Part shown: positions 10,171 through 17,785 of the stretch, in pieces | Numbering within the stretch: the stretch's first letter is position 1 | Layout of the letters: every line of letters begins with the position of its first letter | Assembly: GCF_014649395.1 (NCBI RefSeq) | Contig: NZ_BMSY01000002.1 | Span: 186,001-250,000, forward strand | Source: Streptomyces aureoverticillatus | GTDB lineage: Bacteria; Actinomycetota; Actinomycetes; Streptomycetales; Streptomycetaceae | DNA: 64,000 nucleotides | Direction of reading: 5' to 3' | The notes under the pieces: generated by a model | The model's database searches: none | What the model was told of the DNA's origin: nothing | Seen by the model: the letters and a program-made list of their open reading frames with translations, nothing else | Position numbers and translations under genes: made by a program

Positions 10171-10201
10171 ATAACGCTGTTATTGGCCATAACGCTGTTA
10201 T
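10171..10201. promoter_or_regulatory. tandem TetR operator palindromes
   Basis: Two exact copies of ATAACGCTGTTAT (10171-10183 and 10189-10201). Each is a palindrome ATAAC-gct-GTTAT, and their centres are 18 bp apart. They fill the intergenic region between the tetR-like gene and the SGNH hydrolase gene and are strikingly AT-rich for this genome. The arrangement fits cooperative binding of two dimers of the adjacent regulator. Confidence 0.85.
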
Positions 10202-10229
10202 GCGCAACGGGGAGCGGAAGGGGACAGCC

Positions 10230-11069
10230 ATGTCCGCACGCGGAAAACCGGGCCGGCCACGACCGTCACGGCTGCCGGAAGCGGCCGGAGCACACACGGG
10301 GGCGACGGAGCCGCCGTGGGGGTTCGGGGGGCCACCGCAGCAGGGGGACGGGGGACCGCAGCGGGGGGACGGGGGTCCACCGCTGCGGCTCGCCGTCATC
10401 GGCGATTCGCTGGCGGCGGGCGTGGGGGCGGACACCCACGGCGAGGCGCTGGCCGGCCAGCTCGCGCGGGCCCTCACGGGTCTGACGGGCCGCGCGGTGT
10501 CCTGGCGGGTCACGGCCCGCAAGGGCGCGACGCTCGCCGTCGTGCGCCGGGGCCTGCTCCCCGGCCTGACGGATCCGCCGACCCGCTGGCGCCCGGACCT
10601 GGTCCTGGTGGCCGCGGGGTCGAACGACGCCCTGCCGCTGCGCCGGCCACGCGCGTTCCGGGCGGAGGCGGACCGCCTGGTCAGGGACATCCGGCTGCGC
10701 CTCGGCGAGGACGTGCCCGTGGTCTTCGCGGGCCTGCCGCCCATGACCCGCGTCGGCGCGCTGCCCCGCTGGGCACGGCGCCCGCTGAACGGCTACGTAC
10801 GCAGCCTGGACCGCGGCCTCGCCCGGCTGCCGCGCCGCCACGCCGCGGTCTTCCACCTGCCGTCGGAGGGGCCGCCGCGGCTGGCCGGCGAGTGGTTCGC
10901 GGCGGACCGGCTGCATCCGTCACCGCAGGGGTACCGGGCGTGGGCGAGGGAACTGGCCGCGGGCCTGGCGACGCTGCTGGAGTCGGTGGCGTACGTGTCC
11001 GGGCGTGGGCTCAGAAGCCCAGCTTGCGGAGCTGGCGCGGGTCCCGCTGCCAGTCCTTGGCGACCTTGA
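10230..11069 (+). CDS. SGNH/GDSL-family hydrolase
   Basis: 279 residues starting at ATG 10230 (GGAAGGGGA upstream). Earlier in-frame ATGs lie within the operator region and are unlikely. After a 50-residue Gly/Pro-rich low-complexity segment the SGNH blocks appear in order: GDSLAAG (catalytic Ser), GSNDAL (block III Asn) and DRLHPS (catalytic Asp and His). There is no clear signal peptide, so it is a cytoplasmic esterase/lipase-type enzyme as far as can be seen. The last 25 residues or so look like read-through, and the 3' end overlaps the convergent era gene by 59 bp. It is divergent from, and probably controlled by, the TetR regulator. Confidence 0.88.
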   Translation: MSARGKPGRPRPSRLPEAAGAHTGATEPPWGFGGPPQQGDGGPQRGDGGPPLRLAVIGDSLAAGVGADTHGEALAGQLARALTGLTGRAVSWRVTARKGATLAVVRRGLLPGLTDPPTRWRPDLVLVAAGSNDALPLRRPRAFRAEADRLVRDIRLRLGEDVPVVFAGLPPMTRVGALPRWARRPLNGYVRSLDRGLARLPRRHAAVFHLPSEGPPRLAGEWFAADRLHPSPQGYRAWARELAAGLATLLESVAYVSGRGLRSPACGAGAGPAASPWRP

Positions 11070-11964
11070 CGTGCAGGTCGAGGTAGACCGGCGTGCCGAG
11101 GAGCGCCTCGATCTGCTTGCGGGACTTGATCCCGACGTCCTTGAGCCGCTTCCCCTTGGGACCGATGATGATCCCCTTCTGGCTGGGCCGCTCGATGTAG
11201 ACGAACGCGTGGATGTCGAGCAGCGGCTTGTCGGCGGGCCGGTCCTCGCGCGGCAGCATCTCCTCGACGACCACGGCGATGGAGTGCGGCAGCTCGTCCC
11301 GTACGCCTTCCAGCGCGGCCTCGCGGATCAGCTCCGCGACCATGACCTGCTCGGGCTCGTCGGTGAGGTCACCCTCCGGGTAGAGCGCGGGTCCCTCCGG
11401 CAGGAGCGGCACCAGCAGGTCGGCGAGGAGGCCGACCTGCTTCTCGCCCACCGCCGAGACCGGCACGATCTCGGCCCACTCGAAGCCCAGCTCCTTGCCG
11501 AGCTGGTCGACGGCGATGAGCTGCTCGGCGAGCGTCTTGCTGTCGACGAGGTCGGTCTTCGTGACGACGGCGACCTTCGGCGTCTTCTTGATCGACGCCA
11601 GCTCCTTGGCGATGAACCGGTCACCGGGACCGAGCTTCTCGTTCGCGGGCAGACAGAACCCGATGACGTCGACCTCGGCCCAGGTGGTCCGCACGACGTC
11701 GTTCAGCCGCTCGCCGAGCAGCGTGCGCGGCTTGTGCAGTCCCGGGGTGTCCACCAGGATCAGCTGCGCGTCGGGCCGGTGCACGATGCCGCGCACGGTG
11801 TGCCGCGTCGTCTGCGGCCGGTTCGAGGTGATCGCCACCTTCTTGCCGACCAGAGCGTTCGTAAGGGTGGACTTGCCCGCGTTGGGGCGGCCGACGAAGC
11901 AGGCGAAACCGGCGCGGTGGACGGCCTGCTCGGACGGCTGGGGTGACTGGGTACGCACGCTCAT
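11011..11964 (-). CDS. era: GTPase Era
   Basis: A 317-residue essential GTPase that binds the 3' end of 16S rRNA and acts in 30S subunit assembly. The G domain has GRPNAGKST (G1), the TRHTVRG switch, DTPG (G3) and TKTD (G4). The C-terminal KH domain carries the GPKGKRLKDVG RNA-binding signature. Start set at ATG 11964; ATG 11973 is an in-frame alternative, while the frame further upstream runs into repeat DNA and is not credible. Upstream lies a deaminase-like gene on the same strand, separated by 315 bp of repeats. Confidence 0.97.
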   Translation of the reverse strand: MSVRTQSPQPSEQAVHRAGFACFVGRPNAGKSTLTNALVGKKVAITSNRPQTTRHTVRGIVHRPDAQLILVDTPGLHKPRTLLGERLNDVVRTTWAEVDVIGFCLPANEKLGPGDRFIAKELASIKKTPKVAVVTKTDLVDSKTLAEQLIAVDQLGKELGFEWAEIVPVSAVGEKQVGLLADLLVPLLPEGPALYPEGDLTDEPEQVMVAELIREAALEGVRDELPHSIAVVVEEMLPREDRPADKPLLDIHAFVYIERPSQKGIIIGPKGKRLKDVGIKSRKQIEALLGTPVYLDLHVKVAKDWQRDPRQLRKLGF

Positions 11965-12068
11965 GCGGCCCATTGTCCCCGATGTTTTCGGGCGCGGGCG
12001 CCTTGGCGGTGGTCCCGGGTGGGGGCTGCGCCCCCCACGCCCCCGCTTTTCGGCGCTCCGCGCCTCGC

Positions 12069-12193
12069 CCTCAAACGCCGGGCGGGCTTTTTCCCCCACC
12101 CGCCCGCCCTCTCCTCCTCAGACGCCGGAGGGGCTATATTTCCCCGCCCACCCGCCCCACGCGGGTGGGAGAAAGCCCGTCCGGCGTTTGAGG
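12069..12193. repeat. dispersed palindromic intergenic repeat, copy 1
   Basis: Arms 12069-12090 and 12172-12193 are inverted copies (22 nt, one mismatch) flanking an 81-bp loop rich in CCCACCCGCCC. The right arm carries the core AGCCCGTCCGGCGTTTGAGG also found near 35.1 kb and, with one change, near 36.5 kb. It lies between era and the deaminase-like gene; this 315-bp gap holds no credible gene. Confidence 0.85.
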
Positions 12194-12221
12194 ACGAGCC
12201 GCGAAGCGGCGATACGGGGGT

Positions 12222-12242
12222 CCAGGGGGCGGAGCCCCCTGG
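12222..12242 (-). terminator. hairpin downstream of the deaminase-like gene
   Basis: Perfect 9-bp stem CCAGGGGGC-GGA-GCCCCCTGG, 37 bp past the stop codon. There is no U-run; it is probably a GC-rich terminator. Confidence 0.6.
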
Positions 12243-12279
12243 TTACGGGAAGGGGCGGGCCTGGGGCGCCCCGCGAGGG

Positions 12280-12633
12280 CTAGCCCGCCGCGGCCGTCAG
12301 GCGTACCGCCCCGTCCGCCCCCGCCAGGAACACCGGCGTACCGGCCCCGCCGAGATCCCGCACCGCCGCCAGATCCTCCGCGCGAAGCGCCTCCTCCGCG
12401 GACACGACCGCCGCCGCCTCCAGGGACTCCGCCCCGGACGCCACGGCCATGGCGACGGCCGTACGCAGCGCGGACAGCCGCAGCGAGTCGAGCGCGACCG
12501 TCCCGGCGACGTACGTACGCCCCGTCTCGTCCCGCACCGCGGCCCCCTCCGGCACGCCGTTGCGGGCGCGGGCCGAGCGGGCGAGGGTGACGATCTTCTG
12601 GTCCTCGGCGGCGAGGTCGGTGCGCTCAGTCAT
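12280..12633 (-). CDS. degenerate cytidine-deaminase-like protein
   Basis: 117 residues starting MTERTDLAAEDQK at ATG 12633. Length, predicted alpha/beta order and the conserved position next to era match the small protein often annotated as cytidine deaminase in streptomycetes. The catalytic signature is absent: no H/C-A-E in the region LRLSALRTAVAMAVASGAE, where CAE would be expected, and no PCxxC zinc ligands; the protein contains no cysteine at all. It cannot be a zinc-dependent deaminase as written. It may be a binding or regulatory relic of the CDA fold. No frameshift is evident, so this is a real, intact, but non-catalytic form. Confidence 0.72.
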   Translation of the reverse strand: MTERTDLAAEDQKIVTLARSARARNGVPEGAAVRDETGRTYVAGTVALDSLRLSALRTAVAMAVASGAESLEAAAVVSAEEALRAEDLAAVRDLGGAGTPVFLAGADGAVRLTAAAG

Positions 12634-12662
12634 GGCACGAGCATAAGGAGCCGCCCCGGCGC

Positions 12663-13553
12663 TCAGCCGGCCACCCGGTACATCGCCCCGCGCCGCGCCT
12701 CCGGCGACGCCAGCCAGGCCAGCTTCGCCGCCGTGTCGGCCCGGGGCAGCGGCGTGTGCAGCACGACGGTCAGGTCGGGCCGCGCGGGCACCTTCAGGGC
12801 GGTCGACTCCACGTGCAGGACGCCGACGAGCGGGTGGTCGAGCTCCTTGTGCACCTGACCGGCGGGCCGGATGTCCTGCCGCTCCCACAGCGAGGTGAAC
12901 TCCTCACTCGTGGCGGTCAGCCGCGCGAGCAGTTCCTGGAAGCCCTCGTCCTCGGGGTGCTCGGAGCAGGCCGCGCGGAACTGCGCGACGAGCGTCGCCG
13001 CGTTCTCCCGCCAACTCACGCTGCGCGAGCGGTAGATGGGGTCGGTGAAGAAGTCGAGGACGCAGTTCTGGGTGGTCTCGGGGCGCATGCCGAGGACCAT
13101 CGCGGCCGCGTCGTTGTACATGACGTTGTTGTAGTAGCGGTCCATGATGACCGCCGGATACGGCGCCCACGTGTCGATCAGGCGCCGCAGCCCCTCGCAC
13201 ATCTCCTCGGCGCCCTCCTCGGCCTGCGGCGCGGGCGGGTTGAGGCCCGCGAGCACGTACAGGTGGCGGCGCTCGGCACCGGACAGCTTCAGGACCCGGG
13301 ACACGGAGTCCAGGACGTGCGGGGACACGGAGATGTCCCGGCCCTGCTCCAGCCACTGGTACCAGGACGCGCCGACGCCCGCGAGGACCGCGACCTCCTC
13401 GCGCCGCAGCCCCGGGGTCCGGCGGCGGCCGCCCTCCGGAAGTCCTGCCTCCGCCGGGGTCACCCGGGCCCGCCGGCTCATCAGAAAGTCCCGCAGCTCA
13501 CTGCGGCGACGCGCCTTCGCCCCGTCGACCCGCTCCTCGACCCGGCCGGCCAC
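12663..13553 (-). CDS. helix-turn-helix regulator with MmyB-like ligand domain
   Basis: 296 residues. The N-terminal XRE-type HTH (about residues 15-85, with TPGLRREEVAVLAGVGASWY) is followed by an MmyB-like PAS-type domain (about 105-285, with YNNVMYNDAAAMVLG). This architecture is abundant in Streptomyces, where such genes usually sit divergent from an oxidoreductase or transporter that they control. Here the neighbour is a DHA2-type MFS exporter, 100 bp away. A palindrome in the gap is a likely operator. Some members bind fatty acids, but no ligand can be assigned here. Confidence 0.93.
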   Translation of the reverse strand: MAGRVEERVDGAKARRRSELRDFLMSRRARVTPAEAGLPEGGRRRTPGLRREEVAVLAGVGASWYQWLEQGRDISVSPHVLDSVSRVLKLSGAERRHLYVLAGLNPPAPQAEEGAEEMCEGLRRLIDTWAPYPAVIMDRYYNNVMYNDAAAMVLGMRPETTQNCVLDFFTDPIYRSRSVSWRENAATLVAQFRAACSEHPEDEGFQELLARLTATSEEFTSLWERQDIRPAGQVHKELDHPLVGVLHVESTALKVPARPDLTVVLHTPLPRADTAAKLAWLASPEARRGAMYRVAG

Positions 13554-13584
13554 CGCTCCCCCTGTCGTCCGTACGCGATCATGC

Positions 13585-13603
13585 CTGGTGTTCGCACCAC
13601 CAG
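13585..13603. promoter_or_regulatory. palindromic candidate operator between MmyB regulator and MFS gene
   Basis: Perfect inverted repeat CTGGTG-N7-CACCAG in the 100-bp divergent gap, 32 bp upstream of the regulator start. A 19-bp dyad of this sort fits an XRE-type dimer site. Confidence 0.6.
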
Positions 13604-13653
13604 CATAAGTTCCCGCTCCCCACGGCTATTCCGGTCGACGGACGCTGTTGACC

Positions 13654-15117
13654 ATGGCGACAGACACTTCCATTCCCTCCCCGACCACCGCTCCCTCCCC
13701 AGCCGCCGCTCCCTCCCCGACCGTCGAGGGCACGAAGGCCGCCGCTCCCGCCGGACCGGCACCCCGGCTCTCCCGCCGCGACCGGCTCATCCTCTTCGTC
13801 CTCTGCGCGGCCCAGTTCATGGTCGCCCTCGACTTCTCCGTACTGAACGTGGCGCTGCCCGTGCTCGGCGCCGACCTCGGCATGAGCCATGCCGCGCTGC
13901 AGTGGGCGGTCACCGCCTTCGCGCTGCCGTCCGGCGGTTTCCTGCTGCTCTTCGGCCGCTTCGGCGACCTCTTCGGGCGGCGCAGGCTGTTCCTCGGCGG
14001 GCTCGCGCTGTTCGGCGCGGCCTCGCTGCTCGCCACCTTCGCCTGGGACCCGGCGTCGTTCCTCGCGGGGCGGGCGCTGCAGGGCGTGGGAGCGGCGGCG
14101 ATCGTGCCGACCGGCATGTCGCTGCTCACCACGACGTTCCCGGAGGGCCCGCAGCGGGACCGCGCGCTCGGCATCTCCGGCACCCTGCTCTCCCTCGGCT
14201 TCACCGTCGGCATGGTGCTCGGCGGGGTCCTCACCGACACCCTCGGCTGGCGCTCCACCATGGGCCTGCTCACGCTCTTCGCCCTGATCGTGCTGCCGCT
14301 GGCCCCCGGCCTGCTGCCCGAGTCCCGCACCCCCGACCGGCCCCGTCTCGACATCCCCGGCGCCGTCACCGTCACCGGCGGCCTGCTCGCCCTGATCTAC
14401 GCCCTGTCCACCGCCGCCGAGCGCGGCTTCGGCGGCGCCGACGTGCTCGTCACCCTGATCGCGGGCATCGTCCTGCTGGCCCTGTTCGGGTACGTCGAGT
14501 CGCGGGCCGCCGCGCCGCTGGTGTCGCTGCCGATGCTGCGGCGCCGCACGGTGGCGTGGGGGAACCTGGCCGGTCTGGTCACCTTCTCGATGATGTCGAC
14601 GGTCGTCTTCGTCCTCACCCTCTACCTCCAGGACGTCCTCGGCCTCTCGGCGTTCGAGACCGGTCTCGTCTTCGGTGTGCAGGGCGTGCTGTCGGTCGTC
14701 GCTGGCATGTACGCCCCGAAGGTCATCGGCCGCTTCGGGCCGCGCCGCACGCTGGTGGGGTCGCTGCTCGGGCAGGGGGTGTTCGTGGCCGCGCTGGTCG
14801 CCGTGGGCGAGGGGGCCTGGTCGGTGTGGCTGGCGACGGTCGCCGTCTCGGTGGCCAGCATGTTCCACCTCGGTGCGATCGTCTCGTACGGGGTCGCTGT
14901 CACGTCGGGCGTCCCCGACTCGGAACAGGGGCTCGCCACCGGCCTCGTCACGTCCACCCAGCAGGTCGGCATCACCGTCGGCATCCCGCTGCTCGGCGTC
15001 CTCGCCACCACCACGGATGACGTTCTTGCCGGTACGCGTACCGTCCTCCTCCTGGACGCGGCCATCGTCCTCGCCGCGGCGGTGCTGGTGGCCGTCGGCC
15101 TCCGCCGGAGGCTCTGA
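13654..15117 (+). CDS. MFS exporter, DHA2 (EmrB/QacA, 14-TM) family
   Basis: 487 residues with a 35-residue Pro/Ser/Ala-rich N-terminus, then about 14 hydrophobic helices. Family marks are LDFSVLNVALP in helix 1, the loop 2-3 motif GRFGDLFGRRRLF, and the antiporter motif C region GFTVGMVLGGVL in helix 5. It is a proton-driven drug/metabolite exporter by family. Start is ATG 13654; a TTG at 13648 is possible but has no better site. It is divergent from the MmyB-type regulator, which likely controls it. The substrate is unknown. Confidence 0.94.
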   Translation: MATDTSIPSPTTAPSPAAAPSPTVEGTKAAAPAGPAPRLSRRDRLILFVLCAAQFMVALDFSVLNVALPVLGADLGMSHAALQWAVTAFALPSGGFLLLFGRFGDLFGRRRLFLGGLALFGAASLLATFAWDPASFLAGRALQGVGAAAIVPTGMSLLTTTFPEGPQRDRALGISGTLLSLGFTVGMVLGGVLTDTLGWRSTMGLLTLFALIVLPLAPGLLPESRTPDRPRLDIPGAVTVTGGLLALIYALSTAAERGFGGADVLVTLIAGIVLLALFGYVESRAAAPLVSLPMLRRRTVAWGNLAGLVTFSMMSTVVFVLTLYLQDVLGLSAFETGLVFGVQGVLSVVAGMYAPKVIGRFGPRRTLVGSLLGQGVFVAALVAVGEGAWSVWLATVAVSVASMFHLGAIVSYGVAVTSGVPDSEQGLATGLVTSTQQVGITVGIPLLGVLATTTDDVLAGTRTVLLLDAAIVLAAAVLVAVGLRRRL

Positions 15118-15125
15118 CCGCCGCG

Positions 15126-15310
15126 TTCTCCCACCCACCCACCCGTCACTGCCGTCCCCCGGGTGCGGGGCTCGTCCTGCCCCGCCGCTGTCGCGGCGGA
15201 TTGTTCTCCCACCCACCCACCCGTGACGGCCGTCCCCCGGCTGCGGGCCTCGCCCTGGCCCGCCGCTGTCGCGGCGGAGATCCCCCACCCGCCCACCCGT
15301 TGCTGCGAAC
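15126..15310. repeat. 78-bp imperfect tandem repeat (about 2.4 units)
   Basis: Units start at 15126, 15204 and about 15282. Each has a CCCACCC-rich head, GCCGTCCCCCGG, and a short stem CCGCCGCT-GTCGCGGCGG at its end. The last part of the unit recurs at 30611-30652. The array is in the 478-bp gap between the MFS gene and the YjbR gene; the rest of the gap shows only a terminator-like hairpin near 15.4 kb. Confidence 0.85.
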
Positions 15311-15394
15311 AGCAGGCTCACCCGGGGGGGGTGGGCTCAGCCGTCCCATCCGGCCAAGGCATCCGTCCGCCCTGAAAGGGCGGGCGGGTGGGGG

Positions 15395-15419
15395 AAAACC
15401 GCCCGCCGCAGGCGGGCGG
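15395..15419 (-). terminator. terminator downstream of the phoH-yjbR operon
   Basis: Perfect 9-bp GC stem (15399-15407 with 15411-15419, loop GCA) followed on the minus strand by TTTT then C-rich sequence. It is 177 bp beyond the YjbR stop codon, the first clear stop signal after the operon. Confidence 0.65.
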
Positions 15420-15595
15420 TCACGGCACCCCCGGCCGGCGTCCAGGGACATGCCCGCCCGCGCACAGGCCGACCGGACCCCGCCCCGGACGACGGGACGT
15501 AAGCGCGAGGGCCTCGCCCACTCGCCGTACGGCACCCCAGGCCCACGGCCAGGAAACGCATGGGGCACCCCGCACAAGGCCCCCGGCCAGCAGCC

Positions 15596-15952
15596 TCAGG
15601 GGCGGGACAAGCGCAGCCGTACCGCCCGCGGCAATCCCGCGACCACCAAGTCGTAGGAGTCCTCGACGAGTTCGCGGACCTGGCGGTCGGGGAGGGCGCC
15701 GGACACCGTCACGGTGTTCCAGTGGCGTTTGTTCATGTGCCACCCCGGCACGATCTCCGGATGCGCGGCCCGAAGCTGAACCGCGATCTCGGGCTCGCAC
15801 TTCAGGTTCACGGTCAGCGGCTCGCCGTCCAGCCGGCTCAGCGCGAACATCTTCCCGGCCACCTTGAAGACCGACGCCTCCGGCCCGAAGGGGAACTCCT
15901 CGACCACGTCGTTGAAGGAGAGGCACAGCGCCCGCAGTTGTTCGGGGGTCAT
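15596..15952 (-). CDS. MmcQ/YjbR family protein
   Basis: 118 residues with the family landmarks: an N-terminal MTPEQLRALCLSF helix, FPFGPEASVFKVAGKMFAL, and the WHMNKRHWNTV block near the C-terminal half. YjbR proteins adopt a CyaY-like fold and are often called DNA-binding, but a physiological role is not settled. The ATG at 15952 overlaps the stop of the upstream CBS/CorC gene as ATGA, so it is translationally coupled to that operon and is its last gene. Confidence 0.9.
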   Translation of the reverse strand: MTPEQLRALCLSFNDVVEEFPFGPEASVFKVAGKMFALSRLDGEPLTVNLKCEPEIAVQLRAAHPEIVPGWHMNKRHWNTVTVSGALPDRQVRELVEDSYDLVVAGLPRAVRLRLSRP

Positions 15953-17271
15953 GTCGAGTCCCGCTCCCCTTCCCCGGCCGGGGAACCCTCGGGGGCGCCC
16001 GGCAGCACCGGCTCCACGAGCACCGTCACGATCTTGTTGCGCCGCCCGGCCGCCGACTCGGCGGTGAGCTTCAGGGCCCGCCCGTCGGGCAGGTCGACCA
16101 CGGCCGAGGCCCCGGCGATCGGCACCCGCCCGAGTGCCTTGGCGAGCAGCCCGCCGACGGTCTCGACGTCCTCGTCGTCGTAGGCCTCGAGGCCGTACAG
16201 CTCGCCGAGGTCACCGATGTCGAGGCGGGCGGTGACGCGGTGGCAGCCGCCGTCCAGCGGCTCGACGGGCGGCAGCTCACGGTCGTACTCGTCGGTGATC
16301 TCGCCGACGATCTCCTCGAGGATGTCCTCGATGGTGACGATGCCGGCCGTGCCGCCGTACTCGTCGATGACGACGGCGACGTGGTTGCGCTCCTGCTGCA
16401 TCTCCCGCAGCAGATCCCCCGCGTTCTTCGTGTCCGGCACGAACGTCGCCGGCCGCATGGCCGTCGACACCAGTTCGTTCTCGGCGTCGCGGTTGATGTG
16501 CGTCTTGCGGACGAGGTCCTTCAAGTACACGATCCCGACGACGTCGTCGTCGCTCTCGCCCGTCACGGGGATGCGGGAGAAACCGGAGCGGAGGGCGAGC
16601 GTCAGGGCCTGGCGGATGGTCTTGAAGCGTTCGATGGAGATCAAGTCCGTGCGCGGGACCATGACTTCGCGTACGAGCGTGTCGCCGAGCTCGAAGACCG
16701 AGTGCACCATGCGGCGCTCCTCGTCCTCGATGAGCGATTCCTTCTCGGCCAGGTCCACCATCGCGCGCAGTTCCGCCTCGGACGCGAACGGGCCGCGCCT
16801 GAAGCCCTTGCCGGGCGTGAGCGCGTTGCCGATGAGGATGAGGAGCGGCGGGACGGGGCCCATGACGCGGGCCAGCGGCAGCAGGACGTACGCCGCGGCC
16901 GTCGCCGTGTTCAGCGGGTGCTGGCGGCCGATGGTGCGCGGCGAGACGCCGACGGCGACATAGCTGACGAGCACCATCACACCGATGGCGACGGCGAGCG
17001 CCTCCCAGGTGGTGTCGATGGCCTTCAGGCAGGCGTACGTCACCAGGGCGGCGGCCGCCATCTCGCACGCCACCCGCACGAGCAGCGCCACGTTCAGATA
17101 GCGGACGGGGTCGGCGGCGACCTGCGCGAGCTTCGCGCTGCCGCGCCGCCCGGACCGCACCGCCTCCTCGGCCCGGAAGCTGGAGACGCGGGCGAGGCCC
17201 GCCTCGGCGCACGCGGCGAGCCAGGCCACCACGATCAGGGCGACCGCGCCGGCGATGAGCTGGAAGGACAT
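15949..17271 (-). CDS. CNNM/HlyC-CorC family membrane protein with CBS pair
   Basis: 440 residues. A DUF21/CNNM transmembrane domain (about 1-190, about four helices) is followed by a tandem CBS pair (about 200-320, with MVPRTDLISIER and VVIDEYGGTAGIVTIEDILEEIVGEI) and a C-terminal CorC_HlyC domain (about 335-425). The family includes Mg/Co efflux-linked proteins; the older name hemolysin is historical. It is the third gene of the phoH-ybeY operon, only 4 bp after ybeY, and is coupled to the YjbR gene. A role in divalent cation handling is inferred from the family. Confidence 0.93.
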   Translation of the reverse strand: MSFQLIAGAVALIVVAWLAACAEAGLARVSSFRAEEAVRSGRRGSAKLAQVAADPVRYLNVALLVRVACEMAAAALVTYACLKAIDTTWEALAVAIGVMVLVSYVAVGVSPRTIGRQHPLNTATAAAYVLLPLARVMGPVPPLLILIGNALTPGKGFRRGPFASEAELRAMVDLAEKESLIEDEERRMVHSVFELGDTLVREVMVPRTDLISIERFKTIRQALTLALRSGFSRIPVTGESDDDVVGIVYLKDLVRKTHINRDAENELVSTAMRPATFVPDTKNAGDLLREMQQERNHVAVVIDEYGGTAGIVTIEDILEEIVGEITDEYDRELPPVEPLDGGCHRVTARLDIGDLGELYGLEAYDDEDVETVGGLLAKALGRVPIAGASAVVDLPDGRALKLTAESAAGRRNKIVTVLVEPVLPGAPEGSPAGEGERDST

Positions 17272-17275
17272 GGGA

Positions 17276-17773
17276 CTAGGAGACGGTGGGCGCCGGGGAC
17301 GGGCCGGTCAGGCCCTGCTCGGCGCGCCAGCCGTCGACGATGGCCGCCTGCAGGCCGAACATCTCGGCCTTCTCGTCCGGCTCCTCGTGGTCGTACCCGA
17401 GCAGGTGCAGCACTCCGTGGACGGTGAGGAGCTGGAGCTCCTCATCCATGGAGTGCTGCGTCGGCGCTTCCTGGCCCTGCTTGAGGGCGACCTCGGGGCA
17501 GAGCACGATGTCGCCGAGGAGGCCCTGCGGGGGCTCGTCGTCGTCCTTCATGGGCGGGCGCAGCTCGTCCATCGGGAAGGACATGACGTCCGTGGGGCCC
17601 GGCAGGTCCATCCACTGGATGTGCAGCTGCTCCATGGCGCCGGCGTCCACGACGATCACCGAGAGCTCGGAGAGCGGGTGGATCCGCATCCGCGCGAGGG
17701 CGTAGCGGGCGATGTCGAGGATCGCCTGCTCGTCGACCTCGGTTCCGGATTCGTTGTTGACGTCGATCGACAT
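17276..17773 (-). CDS. ybeY: endoribonuclease / rRNA maturation factor YbeY
   Basis: 165 residues. The zinc-binding motif [16 protein letters not shown] near residue 120 is the YbeY signature (HxxxHxxxxDH). YbeY takes part in 16S rRNA 3'-end maturation and 70S quality control. It lies 12 bp downstream of phoH and 4 bp upstream of the CNNM gene, the usual phoH-ybeY pairing. ATG 17773 is the only sensible start. Confidence 0.96.
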   Translation of the reverse strand: MSIDVNNESGTEVDEQAILDIARYALARMRIHPLSELSVIVVDAGAMEQLHIQWMDLPGPTDVMSFPMDELRPPMKDDDEPPQGLLGDIVLCPEVALKQGQEAPTQHSMDEELQLLTVHGVLHLLGYDHEEPDEKAEMFGLQAAIVDGWRAEQGLTGPSPAPTVS

Positions 17774-17785
17774 GGTGCTGTTCCG

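Noticed and set aside
12069..12193. Insertion sequence or transposon remnant
   Set aside because: The inverted arms are long but the interior is only 81 bp with no transposase frame, and no target duplication is seen. It is kept as a dispersed palindromic repeat.
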